Part shown: positions 8,627-16,237 of the stretch, in pieces
How positions within the stretch are numbered: the stretch's first letter is position 1
Layout: every line of letters begins with the position of its first letter
Assembly (NCBI RefSeq): GCF_013170845.1
Contig: NZ_CP033367.1
Span: forward strand, 5,953,001-6,017,000
Reading direction: 5' to 3'
DNA: 64,000 bases
From: Mesorhizobium loti R88b
GTDB taxonomy: Bacteria > Pseudomonadota > Alphaproteobacteria > Rhizobiales > Rhizobiaceae
The notes under the pieces: generated by a model
The model's input: the letters and a program-made list of their open reading frames with translations, nothing else
Told to the model about the DNA's origin: nothing
Databases searched by the model: none
Translations under genes and position numbers: made by a program

Positions 8627-10518
8627 TGTCGACGCAGCACGACGACGAGAAGGAAGACAAAAGCGGGCGGCCGACCAAGGCGGTTGTCGGCTCGCATCGC
8701 GACGAGGAAGAGGTTTTCGGCAAGGCCTATGATCCGCGCATCATCAGGCGCATCTGGAGCTTCGTCAGCCCTTATCAGGGCCGGATCTTCATCTCGGTCG
8801 CGGCGGTGCTGGTGTTCACGCTGACGCAGCTGGCGATTCCGCTGGTCATCCGCTACGCCATCGACCATGGCATGGCGGCGGGCAGGCTCGACCATTCGGT
8901 AATGATCTCCGCGATCATCGCTTTCACCGTCATCATCCTGATCAACTACGCCGCCAGCCATGTGCAAGAAAGCGTCGTCGGCAAGGTGGCCGAGAATGTG
9001 CTGTCAGACCTGCGCCGCGCCATGTTCAGCCATCTGCAGCGCGTGTCACTCAGCTTCATGGATAAGACTGAGGTCGGCCGGCTGATGTCGCGTCTGCAGG
9101 GCGACGTCAATTCGATGCAGGAATTCCTCGAGACCTCCGTCATGTCGGTGGGCGACATCGTGCTGCTGTTCGGCATCGTCACCGTGCTTTTGTGGCTCGA
9201 CTTCCGGCTCGGGTTGCTGACGCTGTCGACCATGCCGGTGCTCTTCATCGTGCGCCTGTTCTGGCTGCCGCGCGCCAAGGTTGCCTTCATGGCCGCGCAT
9301 GAAACCAACTCGATCGCCAATGGCGCGCTGGCCGAAGGTATCCACGGTGTGCGCACCGTGCAGAGCCTGGAACGACAGCACGTCAATTTCGACCTTTATG
9401 ACGAGAAGGTGCTGGCCAATCTCAACGCCCATCTGCGGTCGGCCAGATACGCGCAGGTGATGGTGCCGATCGTCGATACGCTGACCGGCATCGCCATGGC
9501 GACGGTCATCGTCGTCGGCGGTTCGATGGTGCTGTCGCACAGCCTCGATGTCGGCGTCATGGTGGCGTTCCTGTTCTACATCCAGCGTTTCTTCGACCCG
9601 ATCCGCTCACTCACCATGCAATACTCAGTCATGCAGCGCGCCATGGCTTCGGGCCAGCGCATCTCCGAAGTGCTCGACGTGCCGGTGGATGTCAGCGACA
9701 AGGACAACGCGGTGGCGCTGTCGCGCGACATGGATGGCTCGGTCGAATTCAGGAACGTCACTTTCGGCTACCGGCCGAACCAGCCGGTGCTGAAGAACAT
9801 CTCCTTCCGCGTCAATCCGGGCGAGACCGTCGCCCTTGTCGGCCCGACCGGATCGGGCAAGTCGAGCTCGATGGCACTGGTGCACCGCTTCTACGATGTC
9901 TGGTCGGGCGAGGTCCTGGTCGGCGGGCACGATGTGCGCGACCTCACGCAGGATTCGCTTGGCGACCAGGTGGCCATGGTGCTGCAGGAGCCGTTCCTGT
10001 TCTCGGGCACGGTGCTGGAGAACATCCGCTACCACAAGACGTCAGCCAGCCGCGAGGAAGTGGTGCGCGCGGCACAGGCCGTCGGCGCGCATGACTTCAT
10101 CGAGCAATTGTCCGATGGCTACGACACCGAGCTCGAACAGCGCGGCGGCAACCTCTCGCTCGGCCAGCGCCAGCTGATCAGTTTTGCGCGCGCATTGGTC
10201 GCCGACGCCAAGATCCTGGTGCTCGACGAGGCCACCGCCAGCATCGATTCCTACACCGAGATGCTGATCCAGAAGGCGCTGATCAAACTGCTGGAGGGCC
10301 GTACCGGTCTGGTCATCGCCCACCGGCTGGCCACCATCCGCGGCGCCGACCGCATCATCGTCTTGCAGAATGGCGAGATCGTCGAAAGCGGCAACCACGA
10401 ACAACTGATGCAGAGGAAGGGCCTTTACGCCCGCCTCTACAACATGAACTACGCCTCTTTCGACGACATTTCGCAGGAAGAGATGGCAATGGACGCGGCG
10501 GTCGGCAAAGCGACGTGA
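8623..10518 (+). CDS. ABC exporter half-transporter (subunit 2)
   Basis: The 631-residue partner begins with ATGA overlapping the stop of subunit 1, so translation is coupled. It has a charged N-terminal tail, six membrane segments and an ATPase with GPTGSGKSS, signature LSLGQ (non-canonical) and ILVLDEATASID (intact catalytic Glu). In the heterodimer the degenerate site would combine subunit 1 Walker B (Asp) with this LSLGQ, and the competent site would combine this Walker A/B with the LSGGQ of subunit 1. This complementary pattern is directly visible and is typical of heterodimeric exporters. There is no local regulator or substrate-pathway gene to suggest a cargo. Confidence 0.88.
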   Translation: MMSTQHDDEKEDKSGRPTKAVVGSHRDEEEVFGKAYDPRIIRRIWSFVSPYQGRIFISVAAVLVFTLTQLAIPLVIRYAIDHGMAAGRLDHSVMISAIIAFTVIILINYAASHVQESVVGKVAENVLSDLRRAMFSHLQRVSLSFMDKTEVGRLMSRLQGDVNSMQEFLETSVMSVGDIVLLFGIVTVLLWLDFRLGLLTLSTMPVLFIVRLFWLPRAKVAFMAAHETNSIANGALAEGIHGVRTVQSLERQHVNFDLYDEKVLANLNAHLRSARYAQVMVPIVDTLTGIAMATVIVVGGSMVLSHSLDVGVMVAFLFYIQRFFDPIRSLTMQYSVMQRAMASGQRISEVLDVPVDVSDKDNAVALSRDMDGSVEFRNVTFGYRPNQPVLKNISFRVNPGETVALVGPTGSGKSSSMALVHRFYDVWSGEVLVGGHDVRDLTQDSLGDQVAMVLQEPFLFSGTVLENIRYHKTSASREEVVRAAQAVGAHDFIEQLSDGYDTELEQRGGNLSLGQRQLISFARALVADAKILVLDEATASIDSYTEMLIQKALIKLLEGRTGLVIAHRLATIRGADRIIVLQNGEIVESGNHEQLMQRKGLYARLYNMNYASFDDISQEEMAMDAAVGKAT

Positions 10519-10918
10519 ATGGTGCCGTTCCAGCGAAGATCAGCGTATCGGCCGACAATTCAGCGGCGCGCGGAACGACTCGCTAACTGACTGTCGGAAG
10601 CGTACAAAGCAGGTGTCGCCAGCCTGTGAATGGGCGCTGGCGATTGAAAGAGTCGATCACGCTTTCGCCCTTTGACCACGGCAGAAGCGCTGCGTTCAGG
10701 ATCAGCTATTCCTTCGGTGTCGAAGACAAAGATACTGGTCGACGCCCTGCAAGGTGACGAGCCTGTCAGGGCCAGGTTCCGATCGTGGGCGACTGTGCCG
10801 CACCAGACACGCCAGGCCAGTTGGTTGCTTGGTGAACCCCGGACATGTTTTCTGAAACCTTTCCAGCGGAGATGACAGGCCAGCGGTTCCTGGGTTGATC
10901 ATGCCCGATAGGTCCATT
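10519..10918. other. Non-coding spacer after the ABC exporter operon
   Basis: About 400 bases have no convincing gene. A short open frame at 10672-10875 has no ribosome site or recognisable family. An 8-bp inverted repeat (TCGCCAGC ... GCTGGCGA, 10616-10643) with a 12-base loop could act as a weak terminator or transcript end for the exporter operon, although no T-run follows it. Confidence 0.4.
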
Positions 10919-10943
10919 GGAACAAGAATGCCATGCGAACGTT
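10919..10943 (+). promoter_or_regulatory. EcfG-type general stress promoter (GGAAC-N16-CGTT)
   Basis: GGAAC at 10919-10923 and CGTT at 10940-10943 are separated by exactly 16 bases. This is the established consensus for promoters read by the alphaproteobacterial ECF sigma factor EcfG (RpoE2). The predicted start of transcription, near 10950, would give a leader of about 85 bases to the small membrane-peptide gene at 11036. The match is exact; its use in vivo is inferred. Confidence 0.6.
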
Positions 10944-11035
10944 GGTGGATGTCACAGTCACAGGATCAATTCACGCCCTACAGGGCAAGAGCGACGAACG
11001 GTGAAAACCGCCGGGCGCGCTCATAGGAGGCGCAC

Positions 11036-11122
11036 ATGAGTATCACCACAATTCTGGTCATCGTTCTGATTGTTTTTCTGGTAGGCGGCGGCGGCTTCTA
11101 CGGCCGTGGACGCTGGTACTAG
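11036..11122 (+). CDS. 28-residue single-span membrane peptide
   Basis: A strong AGGAGG at 11025-11030 sits five bases before an ATG that opens a 28-codon frame ending in TAG. The peptide starts MSITTILVIVLIVFLVGG, a single hydrophobic helix, followed by a glycine run and an aromatic/basic tail (FYGRGRWY). Small proteins of this style are widespread in rhizobia and often unannotated; they resemble the short DUF3309-like membrane peptides, but family membership is not certain. The upstream GGAAC-N16-CGTT box suggests induction by general stress. The ideal ribosome site, membrane-peptide composition and promoter together make this a real gene despite its size. Function unknown. Confidence 0.65.
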   Translation: MSITTILVIVLIVFLVGGGGFYGRGRWY

Positions 11123-11325
11123 GTCCGGTATGGATAGTCAGCACAACAGCTTCCTGGAGGTTCGCTGGCTTCTTGCCGTACCTCTGTGACTTGTTTTTGC
11201 GGTCTTTTGGCCAGCTTCGTCGTTGCCTGAACCGACGCAGTCAGTAAGTCATCCTTCGAGGCTTTCAGGAGCTTTCAAGAGTTGTGGGTTGGCAGTGCTG
11301 CCGCCCGATCGGAATCCCTGCTCCA
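11123..11325. other. Spacer between the small peptide gene and a strong terminator
   Basis: No protein-coding gene is visible. Because a strong + strand terminator follows directly, this stretch may be the long 3' UTR of the peptide mRNA or contain a small RNA. That is speculative; I see no tRNA or known RNA family. Confidence 0.25.
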
Positions 11326-11367
11326 AGGGCCCGCGTCCTCCGCCAGAGGCGCGGGCCTTTTCGTTTT
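11326..11367 (+). terminator. Rho-independent terminator
   Basis: GGCCCGCG (11328-11335) pairs perfectly with CGCGGGCC (11350-11357). The inner CCTC/GAGG pairs extend the stem around a five-base loop, and TTTTCGTTTT follows. The T-rich side is on the + strand, so it ends rightward transcription from the small-gene region. Confidence 0.75.
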
Positions 11368-11457
11368 ATCCTCGAACAGACCTGATCTGCTCGGCCGATT
11401 GAAAGACGATCTTTTGGACCTGTAGGCACTGAGCACAGCGGCGGCGACCCAGCCAAC

Positions 11458-11646
11458 TTAGCTGGCTCCTGCTTGACTGAATACAACCGTGCCATCGTCC
11501 TTGCGAACTTCCACCCCGACGATTCCGTCGTTCTGCTTTCGAGCAAGAAATGTCGCCAGCGCGTGATCTCTTGCGGCTCTCTCGGCATCGAAGGGCGTCT
11601 TCTCAACGATGCCCTCTTTCCCGTACCAAATCACCATATAGGCCAC
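11458..11646 (-). CDS. Small conserved hypothetical cytosolic protein
   Basis: The 62-residue product begins MAYMVIWYGKEGIVEK and continues through an acidic/basic helix to a beta-rich end (GVEVRKDDGTVVFSQ). It has no membrane segment or signal peptide. The frame opens with GTG, preceded by GAGGGAG at an eight-base spacing, so I prefer this to the internal ATG three codons later. It resembles short alpha/beta proteins annotated as hypothetical in Mesorhizobium; I know of no function. It stands alone between a + strand terminator and a LysR relic. Confidence 0.55.
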   Translation of the reverse strand: MAYMVIWYGKEGIVEKTPFDAERAARDHALATFLARKQNDGIVGVEVRKDDGTVVFSQAGAS

Positions 11647-11648
11647 CG

Positions 11649-11914
11649 CTAGGACTCCCTCTGCAGGCGCTTCGAAGCTTTCCGGTTGTCTATCCAGTAC
11701 AAATGCCTGACAAGCTGAAGGCGGCTCACACGGTCCGTACCGGGCGCGCGAAGCCGGAGAAGGCTACACAGCCGCTCGACCAGAAAATTGATCATAGCCC
11801 GGACCTTCGCCGGCTGCCATCGCGCCCGGGCAAACAGCGCATAGGCATGCATGAGGCTGGTAGGATGGGTCTAGCTCGAGGGCGACGAGCGCACCGCTGC
11901 GCAGATCATAGGAC
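11649..11914 (-). pseudogene. 3' relic of a LysR-type regulator, frameshifted
   Basis: Two overlapping minus-strand frames together read like the end of a LysR effector-binding domain: DLRSGALVALELDPSYQPHA in one frame, then YALFARARWQPAKVRAMIN and FLVERL in the next. The break coincides with GCATGCAT at 11845-11852. Removing one GCAT copy restores a continuous frame, so a 4-bp duplication is the likely cause. The DNA-binding half and most of the effector domain are missing, and the relic abuts the 3' end of the efflux pump gene. It is a decayed regulator with no likely function. Confidence 0.6.
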
Positions 11915-13360
11915 CTATTTGCGCAATCCCCGGACGTGACCGCTGACCTGCACGCCATCCTCAGCGCCCAGATACAAAAATCCGGGAATGGAGATCAGCG
12001 GGATGATCGCGGTCAACAGAAACACCTGGTGAAAACGTTCCGGCGTCACGGTGTGGGTTTCGCCTGCAACCAGGCCCAGCACCATGGCGGCGATCGAAAC
12101 ACCCAGCGACACGCTGAGCTGCTGCAGAACGCCGCCAAGGCTGGTGGCGCGGCTGAGTTTTTCGCCCGGCAGGTCGGCATACGACAAGGTGTTGGAGGTC
12201 ATGAACTGCGCTGAACGGATGATGCCGAACAGAAAGACGTAAACACCGATCATCCAATGCGGTGTATCGGCCCCGATCAGGGCGAAACCCGCCACGGCGG
12301 CGGAGCCGACGATCGCGCTGCCGATCAGCACGACACTGAAGCCGAAGCGGCGCAGCAGCGGCGACAGCAGCGGCCGCATAAGCAAGGCGCCGAAGCTGCC
12401 GACGAATGTCAGCGAGCCTGATGTGACCGGGCTCATGCCGAAGCCGACCTGCAGCATCAGCGGCAGCAGGAACGGTACGCCGTTGAGACCGACACGGCAG
12501 AGACCACCGGCGAGCGTGCCGACCCAGAACGAGCGAAACCGAAACAGCGTCAGGTCGACGGCCGGCGCCACGACGCGGCGCGCATAGCGCCCGAAGGCGA
12601 GCAGCAGCAGGACGGAGGCGACCAGGACCAGCACCGTCGCGGAAACAGGAATAATCGGCCGGCCGATGCTTTCCAGTCCCAATTGCAGCAGCGCCACGCC
12701 GCATCCCACCATTAGAAATCCGGCGAAGTCGAAGCGCTGCACCGCTTCCTCGTGGAAATCGTCGACGAAGCGCAGCGCCGCCAGAATGCCAACGCAGCCG
12801 AACGGCACGTTGACATAGAATATCCACCGCCATGACGCGTAGGTGGTCAACAGGCCGCCGAGCAGCGGCCCGATGACCGGCCCCATGATGGCCGGCAAGG
12901 TCATGTAGGTCATGGCGGTGACCAGGCCGCTGCGTGGAAAGCTGCGCAGCAGGATCAGCCGCCCGACCGGCGTCATCATGGCACCGCCCAGCCCCTGCAG
13001 GGCGCGCATCGCCAGCAGCATGCCGAAACTGTTGGCCATGCCGCACAATGCGGAGCCCAGAGTGAAGGTGAAAAGCGCCAGCGCGAACACCCTGCGCGCG
13101 CCGAACCTGTCGGCAAACCAGCCGCTGACGGGAATGAAAACCGCGAGCGTCAGAATGTAGGTGGTGATCGCAAGGTTGAGCCGGACCGGCGTCGTGTCGA
13201 GGCTGTGCGCGATGGCCGGGATCGCGGTGGTGATGATGGTGGAATCGAGCTGCTCCATCAGAAAGGCGATGGCGACGATGATCGGGATGATCAGCCTCAG
13301 CCTCGGATCACGCTCGGTGGCAAATTGCGGCTGTTCCAATGCTTTGGCCAATTCCGTCAT
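11915..13360 (-). CDS. DHA2-family MFS drug:H+ antiporter
   Basis: The protein has 481 residues and many hydrophobic helices. Near the N-terminus it has the drug-transporter signature region (FLMEQLDSTIITTAIPAIA, first helix), the loop motif GWFADRFGARRVF (motif A) and the motif C-like GPVIGPLLGGLL, all standard for the DHA2/EmrB-QacA branch with 14 helices. It would export a hydrophobic compound across the inner membrane. No membrane-fusion partner (EmrA) is adjacent. The only regulator-like DNA nearby is the broken LysR relic at its 3' side, so its original control may be lost. Confidence 0.85.
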   Translation of the reverse strand: MTELAKALEQPQFATERDPRLRLIIPIIVAIAFLMEQLDSTIITTAIPAIAHSLDTTPVRLNLAITTYILTLAVFIPVSGWFADRFGARRVFALALFTFTLGSALCGMANSFGMLLAMRALQGLGGAMMTPVGRLILLRSFPRSGLVTAMTYMTLPAIMGPVIGPLLGGLLTTYASWRWIFYVNVPFGCVGILAALRFVDDFHEEAVQRFDFAGFLMVGCGVALLQLGLESIGRPIIPVSATVLVLVASVLLLLAFGRYARRVVAPAVDLTLFRFRSFWVGTLAGGLCRVGLNGVPFLLPLMLQVGFGMSPVTSGSLTFVGSFGALLMRPLLSPLLRRFGFSVVLIGSAIVGSAAVAGFALIGADTPHWMIGVYVFLFGIIRSAQFMTSNTLSYADLPGEKLSRATSLGGVLQQLSVSLGVSIAAMVLGLVAGETHTVTPERFHQVFLLTAIIPLISIPGFLYLGAEDGVQVSGHVRGLRK

Positions 13361-13627
13361 GCAGGCGGCTTAAATGCTCTGGCCAAAGTGGCGCATCCCG
13401 GTTCAAAGACAAGATTGCCTTACATGTGCCAGCCAGCGGGGGCCGGATCGCACGGCCCGTCTTATGGTCCGACAAATAGGTCAAGGGTAGTCATTTCCGC
13501 CTCGCTGGAAGTCAACAAATCTTGACCGGTGCCATGGGGGGACAGAGACATCGGCAAGGCAGGCCACCGCATCCCGATGTCATCTCGAGACACTGAGCTC
13601 AGCGAGCGCCCGTCCCGATTTCGTGAA
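13361..13627. other. Intergenic region between divergent efflux and secreted-protein genes
   Basis: No gene is visible. It must hold the promoter of the leftward MFS gene. Its right end begins the block (from about 13613) that is repeated before the second secreted-protein gene. Confidence 0.4.
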
Positions 13628-13652
13628 GGAACGTGTCCAGTCAGGGGCCGCT
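13628..13652 (+). promoter_or_regulatory. EcfG-like promoter of secreted protein 1
   Basis: GGAAC at 13628-13632 is followed after 16 bases by CGCT (consensus CGTT). It lies about 40 bases before the ATG at 13692, and the same layout recurs upstream of the paralogue. Confidence 0.45.
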
Positions 13653-13691
13653 TTCCTCCCCATATCTCTGGAGCGGAAAGGAGACATTCCC

Positions 13692-14027
13692 ATGAAAAGG
13701 CAACTCGTATTCATCAGTTCTGTCGTGCTGGCCTTGGCCACGAGCGCGATCCCGTTTGCAACCGTCGCGGATGCCGCTGTCGTCAGGCACCATTTCGTCC
13801 ACTACACCGCCGCCCATAGTGGTGGCGGCCATGCGCACGCCGCGCACGGCGGACACGCAAACGGTGGCAATTGGATCGACCGCGGTTGGACCGCCGACAA
13901 TTCGACCGGGGATAATGGCTGGATGGACAGCTACTACAATGGCTATGGCAGTTACCGTGGCTACGTCGGCGACTCCTGCGGGACCATCGCCTGGACGCTC
14001 GACCTGTGCGGTCCCCATGGCCCCTGA
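13692..14027 (+). CDS. Small secreted Gly/His/Tyr-rich protein (copy 1)
   Basis: A 111-residue protein starts MKRQLVFISSVVLALATSA and has a clear Sec signal peptide ending near VADA. The mature part is rich in His, Gly, Asn and Tyr (HSGGGHAHAAHGGH, YYNGYGSYRGY) and ends with two cysteines (DSCGTIAWTLDLCGP) that could form a disulfide. The ATG at 13692 follows GGAGCGGAAAGGAG; an in-frame upstream ATG gives no signal peptide at the N-terminus and is rejected. It is paralogous to the next gene in signal peptide and C-terminal cysteine pattern. Such proteins are probably periplasmic or surface stress proteins; no function is known. Confidence 0.65.
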   Translation: MKRQLVFISSVVLALATSAIPFATVADAAVVRHHFVHYTAAHSGGGHAHAAHGGHANGGNWIDRGWTADNSTGDNGWMDSYYNGYGSYRGYVGDSCGTIAWTLDLCGPHGP

Positions 14028-14069
14028 TGGCTGACCACGGCGCGCAGCTCTCCGTCCCGATTTCGTGAA

Positions 14070-14095
14070 GTAACGTGTGCAGCAAGGAGGCCGTT
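14070..14095 (+). promoter_or_regulatory. EcfG-like promoter of secreted protein 2
   Basis: GTAAC (consensus GGAAC) at 14070-14074 and CGTT at 14092-14095 are 17 bases apart, inside a block nearly identical to the one before copy 1 (CCCGATTTCGTGAAG then AACGTGT). Confidence 0.42.
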
Positions 14096-14139
14096 TTTCT
14101 CCCATGCGCAGTGTCGCAGAACAAAGTGGAGTAACGCTC

Positions 14140-14478
14140 ATGAAACGGCAATTCGTATTCGCAAGCTCGGTGGTGCTGGCCTTGGCAGCAGGCATGACTT
14201 CATTCGCGACCACGGCCGACGCCGCCTTCGTCAGGCACAACAGCGGCGGCCATGCCATGGGCCATTTCCGCGGCGGCCAGTTCAGTGGCCGCAATTTCGG
14301 TGGTGGGCATAGATACGCCTTCCGCCGCAGTTATGGACATGGCCGCCATTGGGCTGGTGGCGGCTGGCGTGGCGGCTATTATGGCGGCTACTATGATGAC
14401 TATTGCGGCCCAGTTCAGCTGGCGCTCGGGCTGTGTGCCCCATACCGCTCCTATTATGGTCCGTTTGGAATCCTCTGA
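14140..14478 (+). CDS. Small secreted Gly/His/Tyr-rich protein (copy 2)
   Basis: The 112-residue product begins MKRQFVFASSVVLALAAGM with a signal peptide cleaved near ADAA. A Gly/His/Arg/Tyr-rich mature region follows (GGWRGGYYGGYYDDYCGP), with a second cysteine (LGLCAPY). The cysteine spacing and signal peptide match copy 1 while the centre has diverged. Promoter-proximal DNA is duplicated too, so this is a tandem gene duplication including control sequence. TGGAG before the ATG at 14140 supports this start over the upstream in-frame one. Likely cell-envelope associated; function unknown. Confidence 0.65.
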   Translation: MKRQFVFASSVVLALAAGMTSFATTADAAFVRHNSGGHAMGHFRGGQFSGRNFGGGHRYAFRRSYGHGRHWAGGGWRGGYYGGYYDDYCGPVQLALGLCAPYRSYYGPFGIL

Positions 14479-14488
14479 TCCCTATCCG

Positions 14489-14518
14489 GCCGTGGCACCC
14501 GCGTTCGGGTGCCACGGC
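14489..14518. terminator. Hairpin between convergent genes
   Basis: GCCGTGGCACCCG (14489-14501) and CGGGTGCCACGGC (14506-14518) form a perfect 13-bp stem with a four-base loop. It lies between convergent genes, so it probably ends both transcripts, although there is no T-run on either side. Confidence 0.6.
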
Positions 14519-14552
14519 TCCGTCGGGATTAGCAACGTTTGCGCGCCTGACC

Positions 14553-15335
14553 CTACGCCATTTCGGGACGTCTTGACGCCTCGCGGATCGCCTTGTGAAC
14601 GCCGCGCTGCAAATCCATGAAGGCCGGGGTTTCCATGACCTCTTCCCGGCGCGGCCGCTCGATGTCGACGTTGAAGGTCTGCATGATGCGTCCCGGGCCG
14701 ATGCCCATGACGACGATCCGGTCCGACAGATAGACCGCCTCCTCGACATCATGGGTGACGAACAGCACGGTCAGCCTGTGCTCTTCCCAGATCTGGGTCA
14801 GCAGTTCCTGCATCTGATGCCGGGTCAAGGCATCGAGCGCGCCAAAGGGCTCGTCCATCAGCAGCATCTTGGGCCGATAGGAAAGCGCGCGCGCGATGGC
14901 GACGCGCTGCTTCATGCCGCCCGACAGCTCAGACGGATAGCGGTCGGCGCTTTGCGACAGCTTGACGAGGTCAAGATGCTTCAGCGCGATCTCGCGACAG
15001 GCCGCGCGATCGTAGCCAGCGGCCTTGAGGGCAAACTCGATGTTCTGCCGCGCCGTCAGCCAGGGAAGCAACGTGTAGGACTGGAAGACGACGCCACGGT
15101 CGAGGCCCGGCTGCAGGATCGGCGCGCCATCGATGCTGAGATCGCCGGCATCGAAATCCTGCAGCCCGGCGACGATCGACAAGAGCGTGCTCTTGCCGCA
15201 GCCCGACGTGCCGACCAGCGAGACGAACTCATTGTCGGCAAGATCGAGGTTGATGTCGCGCAGCACCTCCGTGCGCCGCTCTCCTGCGCCGAAGCTCTTG
15301 TCGAGACCGGCGATGCGCAATTTGGGAACAGTCAT
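14553..15335 (-). CDS. ABC transporter ATPase, sulfonate/taurine/nitrate type (SsuB/TauB-like)
   Basis: The 260-residue ATPase shows Walker A GTSGCGKST, the signature LSGGMKQR and Walker B LLMDEPFGALD, with the FVTHDVEEAVYLSDR H-loop region typical of SsuB/TauB/NrtD. It energises import of a small organic anion. I chose the ATG at 15335 because GAGGAA lies seven bases upstream; an upstream ATG overlaps the permease. It is the last gene of the substrate-binding protein-permease-ATPase operon (17248 to 14553). The neighbouring dehydrogenase operon suggests a sulfonate such as dihydroxypropanesulfonate as cargo, but this is inferred. Confidence 0.87.
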   Translation of the reverse strand: MTVPKLRIAGLDKSFGAGERRTEVLRDINLDLADNEFVSLVGTSGCGKSTLLSIVAGLQDFDAGDLSIDGAPILQPGLDRGVVFQSYTLLPWLTARQNIEFALKAAGYDRAACREIALKHLDLVKLSQSADRYPSELSGGMKQRVAIARALSYRPKMLLMDEPFGALDALTRHQMQELLTQIWEEHRLTVLFVTHDVEEAVYLSDRIVVMGIGPGRIMQTFNVDIERPRREEVMETPAFMDLQRGVHKAIREASRRPEMA

Positions 15336-15345
15336 CGGCGGTTCC

Positions 15346-16221
15346 TCATTGCGAATGGCCATCCTGCCGGAAGAGCACCTTTTCCAGAGCTTTCATGACC
15401 TGATCGGTGATCAGACCGAGCAGGCCCAAGAGCAGGATGTAGCCGATGATGGTGTTGGTCTGGAAATAGCGCTGCGACACGGTGATGCGATAGCCCAACC
15501 CGGACGTCGCCGCGACGAGTTCGGCCAGCACCAGCCAGGTCCATGCCCAGCCCAGGCTGATGCGCAGCGTATCCCAGATGCCCGGCAAGGCACTGGGCAC
15601 GACGATGCGCGTCAGGATCTTGCGATCCGGCAGGCCCAGCGTGCGGCCAAGGCCGATGAAATCGGCGGGAACCCGTTTCACATTGTCCATGATCATCAGC
15701 ACCTGCTGGAAGAAGGTGCCGATGAAAATGATCAGGAATTTCTGCGTATCGCCGGTACCGGCCCACAAGATGGACAGCGGCACGAAAGCGACAACTGGCA
15801 TGTAGCGGATGAAATCCACCAGCGGCTCGATACCAGCCTCCCAGGAGCGGAAACTGCCGATCAGCACGCCAATCGGTATCGACAGCGCCGAGGCGATGAG
15901 GAAGCCGATGGAAATGCGGTACGCCGAGGCCGTGAGGTCCACCCACAGTGTGCCGTCCGTAGCGAGCTTGGCGATCTGGGTCGCGACGCTGCCGGGCGAC
16001 GGCAGGAAGATCGGCTTCACCCATTCCAGCCCGGTCGCCGCCCACCAGGCAAGGCCAAGCCCGACAAAGACAGCCACCGCGATCATCAGGAAACGAGACC
16101 TGGGGATTGGCACGCCGATCCCGGAGGATCGGCGGCGCCTGGCCTGCTTGGTGGCCGCCTTTGGCGCGGGGCGCGCCAAGCCGGTTTTCGCGGGAGGCTC
16201 TGCGGACATCTGCGTCACCAC
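15346..16221 (-). CDS. ABC transporter permease, sulfonate/taurine type (SsuC/TauC-like)
   Basis: This 291-residue membrane protein has an Arg/Lys-rich cytoplasmic N-terminus, about six transmembrane helices and the EAA-type coupling motif (GLGRTLGLPDRKILTRIVVP) near residue 200, in the BPD_transp_1 fold of SsuC/TauC. It would dimerise and dock two copies of the ATPase encoded next. It lies 16 bases after the binding-protein gene. The start is uncertain: GTG at 16221, with ATG alternatives at 16209 and below. Confidence 0.87.
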   Translation of the reverse strand: MVTQMSAEPPAKTGLARPAPKAATKQARRRRSSGIGVPIPRSRFLMIAVAVFVGLGLAWWAATGLEWVKPIFLPSPGSVATQIAKLATDGTLWVDLTASAYRISIGFLIASALSIPIGVLIGSFRSWEAGIEPLVDFIRYMPVVAFVPLSILWAGTGDTQKFLIIFIGTFFQQVLMIMDNVKRVPADFIGLGRTLGLPDRKILTRIVVPSALPGIWDTLRISLGWAWTWLVLAELVAATSGLGYRITVSQRYFQTNTIIGYILLLGLLGLITDQVMKALEKVLFRQDGHSQ

Positions 16222-16237
16222 CGCGATCCGGGCTTTG

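Noticed and set aside
10672..10875. 67-codon open frame after the ABC exporter
   Set aside because: No ribosome site, no similarity recognised, starts with a non-ATG codon context; treated as spacer.
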